Of a stretch of 64,000 nucleotides of DNA, positions 56,597 to 64,000 are shown one piece after another. The DNA is from Pseudomonas botevensis. GTDB lineage: Bacteria > Pseudomonadota > Gammaproteobacteria > Pseudomonadales > Pseudomonadaceae. Position numbers and translations under genes: made by a program. The stretch's first letter is position 1; every line of letters begins with the position of its first letter. The stretch spans positions 124,001 to 188,000 of the forward strand of contig NZ_JAHTKI010000004.1 of NCBI RefSeq assembly GCF_019145475.1, written 5' to 3'. The notes under the pieces are model-generated. The model was not told where the DNA came from. It did no database searches and saw only the letters and a list, made by a program, of their open reading frames with translations.

Positions 56597-57847
56597 ATGT
56601 TGTTGAATCCTCCCATGCAGTCGCCGAACCACGGTGGAAGGAAAACTATCCATCTGGTTACACTACGTCGCCGCGCTCGGGGAGCCGGCACTGACGAACA
56701 CGGAGTGACCCCACAAGTGCCCGCCCGACCACCCAAACACTCGCATCCGACCCAACGCTGGTCGTTGTTGCGCCGACTGTTCGGCAAAGGTTCGCCCGGC
56801 ACATCGGGGAACGGCGCCGCCGCCCAGTCGATACGGGATTTCTTCCGGCACAAGGCCCACGGTCAGGGCTATACCCTCAGCCACAGTCAGTTGCGGGTCA
56901 TCGATTGCATGGCCCAGCAAACCAGCCTGCTGTTCGCAACTCATCCGCAAACGCCACCGAGCCTGTACCTGTACGGGGCCGTCGGACGCGGCAAGAGCTG
57001 GCTGCTCGATGGCTTCTTCCAGGCCCTGCCGATCGAACAGAAACAGCGCCTGCACTTTCATCAGTTCTTCGCCCGGTTGCATCAGGGCATGTTCAGCCAT
57101 CGCCAGCAGGACGACGCCCTCGGCGCGACACTGGATGAGTTGCTGCAAGATTGTCGGGTGCTGTGTTTCGACGAGTTTCATGTGCATGACATCGGCGATG
57201 CAATGCTCATCACCCGCCTGTTCAAGGCCCTGTTCAAGCGCGGCATTCTGCTGCTGGTGACCTCCAATTACCCGCCTGAAGGCCTGCTGCCCAATCCGCT
57301 GTACCACGCCCGGTTCAAACCGGTGATCGACCTGATCCATGCGCGGATGCAGGTCATGGAGGTCGGTGGCTCCCACGATTACCGCAGCCAGGCGCGCAAC
57401 CATGCTCATCAGCTGTTCACCCAGGGCCACTACGTATGGCCGGCCTCGCCCGCACAACGCCAGCGGCTCGAACTGCCGCCGCGCGATACGCCAGCCCTGG
57501 CGCTGCCGGTGGGCAGCCGGCACATCCAGGCGCGTCTGTGTGAAGGACGCCGTGTCGCGTTCACCTTCAACGACCTGTGCGAGCAACCCACGGCGGTGAT
57601 GGATTACCTGGAGCTGTGCCGGCGTTTCGACCGCTGGATCATCGATGACTTGCCGCAGCTGGGCGAATGCTCGATCGCCGCACAGCAACGCTTCATCAAC
57701 CTGATCGACGTGCTGTACGACCAGGACAAGCACCTGACGCTGCTCGGCGACCTGCCGTTGAGCGAAAGCCTCGGCGGCAGCGCCATCGACCTGGCCCGCA
57801 CCCGCAGCCGGCTGGGGCAGTTGCAGGAAGTGCATGACCGCGTCTGA
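56597..57847 (+). CDS. AFG1/ZapE-like ATPase
   Basis: About 416-aa P-loop ATPase of the AFG1 family; the relative ZapE acts at the division septum in E. coli. Walker A is GAVGRGKSW with Lys133, Walker B is VLCFDEFHVHD, and the sensor region is VTSNYPPEGLLPNPLY. The start is uncertain: ATGs at 56597 and 56615 lack ribosome sites and the conserved domain begins only near residue 75. A low-complexity basic N-tail (PARPPKHSHPTQRW) distinguishes it from the standard ZapE. The LRR kinase gene follows after 109 bp on the same strand. Confidence 0.83.
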   Translation: MLLNPPMQSPNHGGRKTIHLVTLRRRARGAGTDEHGVTPQVPARPPKHSHPTQRWSLLRRLFGKGSPGTSGNGAAAQSIRDFFRHKAHGQGYTLSHSQLRVIDCMAQQTSLLFATHPQTPPSLYLYGAVGRGKSWLLDGFFQALPIEQKQRLHFHQFFARLHQGMFSHRQQDDALGATLDELLQDCRVLCFDEFHVHDIGDAMLITRLFKALFKRGILLLVTSNYPPEGLLPNPLYHARFKPVIDLIHARMQVMEVGGSHDYRSQARNHAHQLFTQGHYVWPASPAQRQRLELPPRDTPALALPVGSRHIQARLCEGRRVAFTFNDLCEQPTAVMDYLELCRRFDRWIIDDLPQLGECSIAAQQRFINLIDVLYDQDKHLTLLGDLPLSESLGGSAIDLARTRSRLGQLQEVHDRV

Positions 57848-57956
57848 CCGCTCTCGCTCAAGCCCGGTTGCAGTGAATCAGAAGGCTGGCTGAACCTGTA
57901 TCATGTCGGCCATTTCGGGCATCCCTGGCCCTTCCCATCTGAAAGCGAACCCGCTC

Positions 57957-59270
57957 ATGCACACCCTTGCTCAATTGCGCGCCGGCGAACTGTCGGGCAT
58001 TACCCGACTGGATCTGGCCGAAGGACTGACCGAGTTTCCAGCGCAGATTTTCGACCTGGCCGATACCCTGGAAGTGCTCAACCTGAGCGGCAACGCCTTG
58101 AGCAGCCTGCCGGATGACCTGCATCGCCTGACCCGGCTGCGGGTGCTGTTCTGCTCCGACAACGACTTCACCGAGTTGCCGGCGTGCCTGGGCCAGTGCC
58201 AGGCGCTGACGATGATCGGCTTCAAGGCCAACCGGATCACTGAGGTGCCCGGCGCCGCTTTGCCGCCGCTGCTGCGCTGGCTGATCCTGACCGACAACCG
58301 CATCGAAAACCTGCCGACGGAACTGGGCGAACGTCCGTACCTGCAAAAACTCATGCTGGCGGGCAATCGCCTGCAATCACTCCCACCCTCCCTGAGCCAT
58401 TGCCATCGGCTGGAGCTGATCCGCATCGCCGCCAACCGCTTGAGCGAACTGCCGCAATGGCTGCTGACGCTGCCGAGCCTGACGTGGCTGGCCTACGCCG
58501 GCAATCCGCTGGAAACCGAGGCTGACGCTGCCGCGCTCGAAGGCACCGCGCACATCGACTGGTCGGCGCTGCGTCTGGAACAACGGCTGGGCGAAGGCGC
58601 TTCCGGGGTGATTTCCCGGGCAACCTGGCAACGCAACGGGCAACCGGACACGCTGGTGGCGGTCAAGCTCTACAAGGGTGAAATGACCAGCGACGGCTCG
58701 CCACTGCACGAGATGAACGCCTGCATCACCGCCGGGTTGCACCCGAATCTGATCCGCGTCGAAGGACGCATCGGCGATCACCCGGAAGGCCAGCAGGGGC
58801 TGGTGATGCAACTGATCGATCCGAGCTATCGCAACCTCGCGGCGCTGCCGAGCCTGGCGTCCTGTTCACGGGATGTTTATGCCGACGATTGCCGCTTCAG
58901 TGCCGAGGTGGCGTTGCGCATCGCCCGGGGCATCGCTTCGGTCGCCGAACACCTGCACCAGCAAGGCATCACGCACGGCGATCTGTACGGCCACAACATT
59001 CTGTTGAACGAGCGGGGCGATTGTCTGCTGGGGGATTTTGGCGCCGCGTCGTTCCATGCCACGACCGACAACCTGGAAACCCAGGCGCTGCAACGCATCG
59101 AGGTACGCGCCTTCGGGATCTTGCTGGGAGAATTGCTCGAACGCATCGACTCGGGACTGAGTGATGAGCGGCGTGGGGTGCTGGAGGATCTGCAGCGACG
59201 CTGCTGTCAGCCGGATGTGCTGGCGCGGCCGGGGTTCAGTGAGGTGGTGCGGGAGCTGAGAAGCCTGTAA
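57957..59270 (+). CDS. Leucine-rich-repeat protein kinase
   Basis: 437-aa cytoplasmic protein. Residues about 15-195 form about seven LRRs of the LxxLxLxxNxLxxLP type (LEVLNLSGNALSSLPDDL, LRWLILTDNRIENLPTEL, LQKLMLAGNRLQSLPPSL). A protein kinase domain follows from about 206: glycine loop LGEGASG, ATP-site Lys237 (VAVKLYKG), catalytic loop HGDLYGHNILL with Asp342, and DFG Asp360 (LLGDFGAAS). HGD replaces the usual HRD. There is no TM or Roc-COR domain. The ATG at 57957 (MHTLAQLRAG) is preferred, as GAAAG lies upstream; one at 57903 is possible. Substrate unknown. Confidence 0.88.
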   Translation: MHTLAQLRAGELSGITRLDLAEGLTEFPAQIFDLADTLEVLNLSGNALSSLPDDLHRLTRLRVLFCSDNDFTELPACLGQCQALTMIGFKANRITEVPGAALPPLLRWLILTDNRIENLPTELGERPYLQKLMLAGNRLQSLPPSLSHCHRLELIRIAANRLSELPQWLLTLPSLTWLAYAGNPLETEADAAALEGTAHIDWSALRLEQRLGEGASGVISRATWQRNGQPDTLVAVKLYKGEMTSDGSPLHEMNACITAGLHPNLIRVEGRIGDHPEGQQGLVMQLIDPSYRNLAALPSLASCSRDVYADDCRFSAEVALRIARGIASVAEHLHQQGITHGDLYGHNILLNERGDCLLGDFGAASFHATTDNLETQALQRIEVRAFGILLGELLERIDSGLSDERRGVLEDLQRRCCQPDVLARPGFSEVVRELRSL

Positions 59271-59281
59271 CCGCAGCCTAC

Positions 59282-59315
59282 CCTGCGGCGAGAGAGCAGG
59301 CTCGCTCGCCGCAGG
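59282..59315. terminator. Hairpin between the LRR kinase and YebC-family genes
   Basis: The 11-bp arms CCTGCGGCGAG and CTCGCCGCAGG are separated by 12 bp. It lies between two convergent genes and probably ends at least the kinase transcript. The pentamer repeat starts directly after it. Confidence 0.6.
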
Positions 59316-59354
59316 TCAGTTCAGTTCAGTTCAGTTCAGTTCAGTTCAGTTCAG
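59316..59354. repeat. TCAGT pentanucleotide tandem repeat (7.8 copies)
   Basis: Seven perfect TCAGT units plus TCAG occupy 39 bp between the terminator hairpin and the end of the YebC-family gene, 7 bp short of its stop. Perfect pentamer tracts are prone to change length by slippage. It is outside both coding regions. Confidence 0.95.
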
Positions 59355-59361
59355 CGTCGGA

Positions 59362-60069
59362 TCAACCCGCCAGGCCGACAAACATGTCCTGCACGTCGTC
59401 ATGGTTGTCCAGGCCTTCGAGGAAGGCTTCGACTTCAGCCATCTGCTCGTCGCTCAAACCGCTGACCGGGTTTTTCGGCTGGTAGCCCAGTTTGGCCGAC
59501 AGCACGGTGAAACCTTGCTCCGGCAGGGCTTTCTGCACGGCGTCAAGGTCGGCCGGGTCGGTCAGGAACAGGGTTGCGCCCTCTTCTTCACCCGGTTCGA
59601 AATCCTGGGCGCCGGCTTCGATCGCGGCCATTTCCGGATCGGCGTCCGGGGTGTCCGGCGAGGCTTCGATCATGCCGACATGGTTGAAATCCCAGGCAAC
59701 GGAGCCGGAAGCACCCAGTTGGCCCTTGCGGAATGCCACGCGGATTTCCGCCACGGTGCGGTTGATGTTGTCGGTGAGGCACTCGACGATCAGCGGCACC
59801 TGATGCGGGGCAAAACCTTCGTAAGTCACGCGATGGTATTGCACGGTTTCGCCCAGCAGGCCCGCGCCTTTCTTGATCGCGCGATCCAGGGTTTCCTTGG
59901 GCATCGAGGCTTTCTTGGCCTGTTCGACCACCAGACGCAGGTGTGCGTTGGTGGCGGTATCGGCACCGTTGCGGGCAGCGATGGTGATTTCCTTCACCAG
60001 TTTGCCGAAGATCTTGCCCTTGGCGTTGGCTGCCGCTTCTTTGTGTTTAACCTTCCACTGTGCGCCCAT
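59362..60069 (-). CDS. YebC/PmpR-family protein
   Basis: 235-aa protein of the YebC/TACO1 family, which has been linked to transcriptional regulation and, more recently, to translation of proline-rich or difficult stretches. The N-terminal family pattern [19 protein letters not shown] is a variant of the usual MAGHSKWANIKHRK. Then follow [30 protein letters not shown] and [19 protein letters not shown]. It is probably a second, divergent paralogue rather than the ruvC-linked yebC. Confidence 0.92.
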   Translation of the reverse strand: MGAQWKVKHKEAAANAKGKIFGKLVKEITIAARNGADTATNAHLRLVVEQAKKASMPKETLDRAIKKGAGLLGETVQYHRVTYEGFAPHQVPLIVECLTDNINRTVAEIRVAFRKGQLGASGSVAWDFNHVGMIEASPDTPDADPEMAAIEAGAQDFEPGEEEGATLFLTDPADLDAVQKALPEQGFTVLSAKLGYQPKNPVSGLSDEQMAEVEAFLEGLDNHDDVQDMFVGLAG

Positions 60070-60288
60070 TACTCACTCTCTTGATCTGTGGCGCCGAGAC
60101 ATCTATTGGCCGACGCGTGCCGGCAAGTTTATACGCCCTAAACCCGGCAATCGACCAAAAATTCCTTCGCCGAATCGACATATTCACCAAAGTTTGTAGG
60201 GTGTTTCTGAAAAGCACCTTTGCCATGACCATTCAGCGCTGGGTTTTCGTACCCTCTGTCGTCCGTATTGCCTGACAGAGCCCGTGCG

Positions 60289-61689
60289 ATGCTCAACGAC
60301 AAGGAAAGTCCGTTTACCCTGACCCTCACCGCTGGCGGGTTATGCCTGCCGGTTCTGCGCTTCAGCGGTCAGGAAGCGCTCAACCAGCCTTTCCGTTTCG
60401 AGATTGAAGTGATGGGCCTGGCCCCGGCCCTGGCGCCGGGCAGGTTGCTGCACCAGAACGCGTATCTGCGCCTGGACGATGGACAAGGCATCCACGGCAT
60501 CATCCACAGTGCCAGTTGCGAACATCGCGCCTCGCATCGGCTCAGCTATCGGCTGCTGCTGGTGCCCCGTCTGCAAACCCTTGATGGCTCACCGCGACGG
60601 CGGGTGTTCGTGCAACTCAGCGTGCCGCAGATTCTGCAGCGGCTGCTCGCTGAACATCATCTGCCCACCGACAGTTATCTGTTGAAAACGAATCTCGGCC
60701 ACTACCCGGTGCGGGCCTTCTGCATCCAGTACGACGAAAGCGACCTGGCGTTCCTCCAGCGATTGTGTGAGGAGGAAGGCATTCACTACCATTTCGAACA
60801 CCGCATCGACGGCCATGTCGTGGTGTTTGCCGATGACAACATGAACCTGCCGCAGCAGCCGCTGTTGATCGCCTTCAACAGCGAAACCGAAGCTCCGACG
60901 CCTGCGGTCAACAGCCTGTTTCAGCGCCACGACGCGGTTCACCCGCACGCCCTGGCCGGTGTGCGCAATCGCGGCCGGCAGGCCAGTGAGCAACTGGCCG
61001 CCAATCACCCCGTGATAGACCCCGGCGCCATGCCCGCCGCGCTGTCGCCGGAACAGCGTCACGCCGAACGCCGCAGTCGCCGGCACCTGGAGCGCCAGCG
61101 CTGCCAATACCGTTGTGTCCAGGGCCGCAGTGACTGCACCGGCCTGCTCAGCGGGCGGCTGCTGCAAGTGACGGATCATCCGGTGGCGAGTTTCAACGAA
61201 CAGTGGCTCGTCACCGAACTGCGTCATCAGGGACAGCAATCTTCGATTCTTGATCCGACGCCGGTCAGCCACCGCTATCACAACGATTTCACCGCTCTGC
61301 CCTGGTCCACCGAATTTCGCCCGCCACTGAAACAGCCACGTCCGAACATCCCGGGGTATCACCTGGCGCAAGTGCTCGGTGTGCCGGGCCATCCCGCGAA
61401 ACGGGACGATCAGGGGTGCATCGCCGTGCGTTTATGGCCATCGCACGCCGCTGGCGAAGAGGACGAACCGCTGTATCTGCCGATCGCCATGACCCATGCC
61501 GGCGGGTGCATTCCCCAGGAAGCATTGCCCCGCGCCGGCAGCGAAGTGTGGGTCAGTTTTCTCGACAGCGACCCGGACCGGCCGATCCTGTGCCTGGATA
61601 CCCGACAGACCCGGTCACCACGCAACACCCGGCCGGAACAGGACAGCAGCCTGCTGCTCGACTGGTTGCGTCATCACACGGGGCCTTGA
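60289..61689 (+). CDS. Short orphan VgrG-type T6SS spike protein
   Basis: 466 aa, shorter than the 600-plus of ordinary VgrG. The gp27-like part (LRFSGQEALNQPFRFEIEVMGL; YDESDLAFLQRLCEEEGIHYHFEH) and gp5-like OB fold (GYHLAQVLGVPGHP; PRAGSEVWVSFLDSDPDRPILC) are present, but the protein stops about 25 residues after the OB fold and lacks the repeat-built needle. No hcp, tss, PAAR or effector gene is adjacent. It may be a degenerate spike or a specialised short form. The last 16 bp overlap the 3' end of the LysR gene on the other strand. Confidence 0.87.
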   Translation: MLNDKESPFTLTLTAGGLCLPVLRFSGQEALNQPFRFEIEVMGLAPALAPGRLLHQNAYLRLDDGQGIHGIIHSASCEHRASHRLSYRLLLVPRLQTLDGSPRRRVFVQLSVPQILQRLLAEHHLPTDSYLLKTNLGHYPVRAFCIQYDESDLAFLQRLCEEEGIHYHFEHRIDGHVVVFADDNMNLPQQPLLIAFNSETEAPTPAVNSLFQRHDAVHPHALAGVRNRGRQASEQLAANHPVIDPGAMPAALSPEQRHAERRSRRHLERQRCQYRCVQGRSDCTGLLSGRLLQVTDHPVASFNEQWLVTELRHQGQQSSILDPTPVSHRYHNDFTALPWSTEFRPPLKQPRPNIPGYHLAQVLGVPGHPAKRDDQGCIAVRLWPSHAAGEEDEPLYLPIAMTHAGGCIPQEALPRAGSEVWVSFLDSDPDRPILCLDTRQTRSPRNTRPEQDSSLLLDWLRHHTGP

Positions 61690-62582
61690 TCCGGCACGTG
61701 TTTACCGGGGCCTTGGGCGGGCAAAACCGGCACCAGGCCCAGGAACGCCTGAATCAACCGCAACTCCCGCCGCCGCTCCAGGCAACCGATCATGTGCCGG
61801 TTGACCAGCCCTTCTCCGACAATCGGAATCGCCACCACTCGCGGGTCGTGGCTGACCTCAGCCGACGACACCACGCCAACACCCAACTGCGCCGCCACCG
61901 CTTCGGTGACCGCCTCACGGCTGTCCAGTTCCAGCAACACCCGCGGACTGACCGAAGCTTGCGCGCAGGCCTGATCGAACGTGCGTCGGGTAATCGAGCT
62001 CGGCTCACGTAAAACCATGATCACTTGGTCCAGCGCCTTGAGCTTGACCTCACCACCGCGCAACGCCCACGGATGCCCCGCCGGCACCAGCGCACAGATC
62101 CGCGATTCGCTCAGCGCTTGCAGATGCAGGCCCCTGCGCGGTTCGACTTCGGTCAGCACCGCCAGGTCGGCGTGTTCAGAGAGCAGCGCGGCCAAGGTTT
62201 CCTGAGCGTTGCCCAGACGCAGGTTCACGGTGATCCCCGGATAACGCGCCCGCAGGCTGGCGAGCATCGGCATGACCATGTGCGGGCCGTCCGCCGCGAT
62301 TTCCAGGCGCCCGGTGAGCAACTGCCGATTGGCTTCGAGCAGCACCTGCGCCTCCTCCGCCAGACCGAACATCGCCCGGGTGATCGCCGCCAGTCGGGTG
62401 CCTTCCTCGGTCAGTTCCACCCGTCGCGCCGTGCGCCGCAGCAAGGTGATCTGGTAGTGCTCCTCCAGTGCCTTGATGTGCCCGGTGACCGCCGGCTGGC
62501 TGATGAACAGCCGTGCGGCAGCGCGAGTGAAGCTGCCCTCCCGGGCCACGGCGTCGAAGGCGCGGAGCTGAAACAGGTTCAT
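61674..62582 (-). CDS. LysR-family regulator divergent from phnW
   Basis: 302-aa LysR-type regulator. The HTH is FTRAAARLFISQPAVTGHIKALEEHYQ and the co-inducer domain runs from about 90. It is divergent from phnW at 113 bp, so it is the likely activator of 2-aminoethylphosphonate degradation genes. Its 3' end overlaps the vgrG gene by 16 bp in antiparallel orientation. Confidence 0.92.
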   Translation of the reverse strand: MNLFQLRAFDAVAREGSFTRAAARLFISQPAVTGHIKALEEHYQITLLRRTARRVELTEEGTRLAAITRAMFGLAEEAQVLLEANRQLLTGRLEIAADGPHMVMPMLASLRARYPGITVNLRLGNAQETLAALLSEHADLAVLTEVEPRRGLHLQALSESRICALVPAGHPWALRGGEVKLKALDQVIMVLREPSSITRRTFDQACAQASVSPRVLLELDSREAVTEAVAAQLGVGVVSSAEVSHDPRVVAIPIVGEGLVNRHMIGCLERRRELRLIQAFLGLVPVLPAQGPGKHVPDQGPV

Positions 62583-62695
62583 GAATAATTCTCACTGATG
62601 GTTGGCATAACAACAAACAATTTGATTGATGATCCGCCGAATTGCAACGTATGCCCCGTAGCTTCATCCCACAGCGCCATCGCGAGAACACACGA

Positions 62696-63805
62696 ATGAG
62701 TACCGCCGCCCCTCTCCTGCTTACGCCCGGTCCGTTGACCACGTCGGCCCGAACCCGCCAGGCCATGCTGGTGGACTGGGGCTCGTGGGATGACCGCTTC
62801 AACCAACTGACCGCCAGCCTGTGCGAGCAACTGCTGGCGATCATCAATGGCGCCGCCACTCACCACTGCGTCCCCTTGCAGGGCAGCGGCACCTTCGCGG
62901 TCGAGGCGGCCATCGGCACGCTGGTGCCGCGCGACAGCAAGGTGCTGGTACTGATCAACGGCGCCTACGGCAAGCGTCTGGCGAAGATCTGCGAAGTGCT
63001 CGGACGTCCGTTCAGCACCTTCGAAACCGCTGAGGATCAACCGACCACCGCCGCCGATGTCGACCGCCTGCTGCGGGCCGACGGCGACATCAGCCACATT
63101 GCGCTGATCCACTGCGAAACCAGCACCGGCATTCTCAATCCGCTGCCGGAGATCGCCGAGGTCGTCGAGCGACACGGCAAGCGCCTGATTATCGATGCCA
63201 TGAGTTCCTTCGGCGCACTGCCGATAGATGCGCAAGAAGTCCCGTTCGACGCCCTGATCGCCGCTTCCGGCAAGTGCCTGGAAGGCGTGCCGGGGATGGG
63301 TTTTGTCTTCGCCCGCAAGGCCTCCCTGGCCGCAGCCGCCGGCAACTCCCATTCGCTGGCGATGGACCTGTTCGATCAGCACACCTACAGGATGAAGACC
63401 GGGCAGTGGCGCTTCACCCCGCCGACCCATGTGGTCGCCGCGCTGCACGAAGCCCTGCTGCAATACCACGAAGAAGGTGGTCTGCCTGCCCGACACGCGC
63501 GCTATGCCGCCAACTGCCAGGCACTGATGGAAGAGATGGCAAAACTGGGGCTACGCAGCTTCCTGCCCGCTGCGATCCAGGCGCCGATCATCGCCACCTT
63601 CCACGCCCCGAAAGACCCGCGCTACCAGTTCAAGGCGTTTTACGAACGGGTCAAGGCCAAGGGCTACATCCTTTATCCCGGCAAGCTGACCCAGGTCGAA
63701 ACCTTCCGCGTCGGCTGCATCGGCCATGTCACTCCCACGCAGATGCGCGAAGCCGTCGCGGTGGTCGGTGAGGTACTGCGCGAGATGGAAGTGCTGGAAA
63801 TCTAA
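62696..63805 (+). CDS. phnW: 2-aminoethylphosphonate-pyruvate transaminase
   Basis: PLP enzyme that converts 2-aminoethylphosphonate and pyruvate to phosphonoacetaldehyde and alanine. The product is 369 aa, the usual length. It opens [19 protein letters not shown], has the PLP site IIDAMSSFG and Lys193 in [14 protein letters not shown], and ends with the class V C-domain ([23 protein letters not shown]). I chose the ATG at 62696 (MSTAAPLLL). phnX follows after 55 bp. Confidence 0.96.
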   Translation: MSTAAPLLLTPGPLTTSARTRQAMLVDWGSWDDRFNQLTASLCEQLLAIINGAATHHCVPLQGSGTFAVEAAIGTLVPRDSKVLVLINGAYGKRLAKICEVLGRPFSTFETAEDQPTTAADVDRLLRADGDISHIALIHCETSTGILNPLPEIAEVVERHGKRLIIDAMSSFGALPIDAQEVPFDALIAASGKCLEGVPGMGFVFARKASLAAAAGNSHSLAMDLFDQHTYRMKTGQWRFTPPTHVVAALHEALLQYHEEGGLPARHARYAANCQALMEEMAKLGLRSFLPAAIQAPIIATFHAPKDPRYQFKAFYERVKAKGYILYPGKLTQVETFRVGCIGHVTPTQMREAVAVVGEVLREMEVLEI

Positions 63806-63860
63806 TCCCCGTCGCTGCGCCCCCCATGAACCTCTTTGCCAATTCAGGACGCCTTTCACC

Positions 63861-64000
63861 ATGAACTACAACAACCCGACCCGCCTGCAAGCCGCCATCC
63901 TCGACTGGGCCGGCACCGTGGTCGATTTCGGCTCGTTCGCGCCGACCCAGATCTTCGTCGAAGCCTTCGCCGAATTCGACGTCCAGGTGTCCATCGAGGA
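63861..64000 (+). CDS. phnX: Phosphonoacetaldehyde hydrolase (5' end, runs off right edge)
   Basis: Only 46 codons are in the window. The protein begins [19 protein letters not shown], where Asp15 in [17 protein letters not shown] is the HAD-family nucleophile motif of phosphonatase. The product would split phosphonoacetaldehyde into acetaldehyde and phosphate. The position after phnW gives the standard phnW-phnX pair. Confidence 0.93.
   Translation, partial: MNYNNPTRLQAAILDWAGTVVDFGSFAPTQIFVEAFAEFDVQVSIE

Noticed and set aside
60289..61689. Local T6SS cluster or VgrG-effector island
   Set aside because: No hcp, tss, PAAR, chaperone-adaptor or toxin/immunity genes lie on either side.

Overview
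The window is chromosomal DNA from a Pseudomonas of the P. fluorescens group. Several things support this: high-GC codon use throughout, REP-type GTGGGAGCGGGC palindromes between genes, a glnS-cysS pair, a liu (leucine/isovalerate) catabolic locus, a PrrF-type iron sRNA and a CrcY/CrcX-type carbon-catabolite sRNA. I see no prophage, insertion sequence, CRISPR array, rRNA or tRNA. Both edges cut genes: cysS at the left, inside its KMSKS motif, and phnX at the right.

Layout. 1-8.96 kb: cysS and glnS (minus), ppiB-lpxH (plus), then a MarR/outer-membrane factor/EmrA/EmrB tripartite efflux operon (minus) whose promoter carries two near-identical palindromes. 9.1-22.2 kb: a chaperone-usher fimbrial locus fused to its own Roc-type phosphorelay, in the order adhesin, hybrid kinase, REC-EAL phosphodiesterase, second hybrid kinase with HPt, LuxR-type response regulator, major pilin, chaperone, usher. 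Three transcription units in this block carry the same 14-bp box upstream. 22.2-32.1 kb: tamB and tamA, a GNAT enzyme, exonuclease III, a phosphate-binding/OmpA fusion and an acyl-CoA dehydrogenase. 32.2-42.8 kb: a LysR regulator, then the liu regulon in two blocks (liuR-liuE and liuABCD), separated by a sigma54-driven sRNA and an acyl-CoA ligase; LiuR-like palindromes precede both blocks.

42.8-50 kb: an XRE/S24 repressor facing a DUF6124-like gene, the Fur-controlled PrrF-type sRNA, an M14 carboxypeptidase, an MFS exporter, and an ECF sigma/anti-sigma pair divergent from a membrane-anchored catalase-like peroxidase plus cytochrome b561; both divergent promoters share one ECF motif with identical spacing. 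50-56.4 kb: a seven-gene archaic (Csu/CupE-type) pilus operon. 56.6-64 kb: an AFG1/ZapE-like ATPase, a leucine-rich-repeat protein kinase, a YebC-family gene, a short orphan VgrG, and a LysR regulator divergent from phnW-phnX (2-aminoethylphosphonate degradation).

The strongest leads are regulatory: the shared box in the Roc-fimbrial block, the paired ECF promoters, the MarR operator lying inside its own promoter spacer, and the CbrB/IHF/sigma54 layout in front of the CrcY-like RNA. The most unusual protein is the bacterial LRR kinase.
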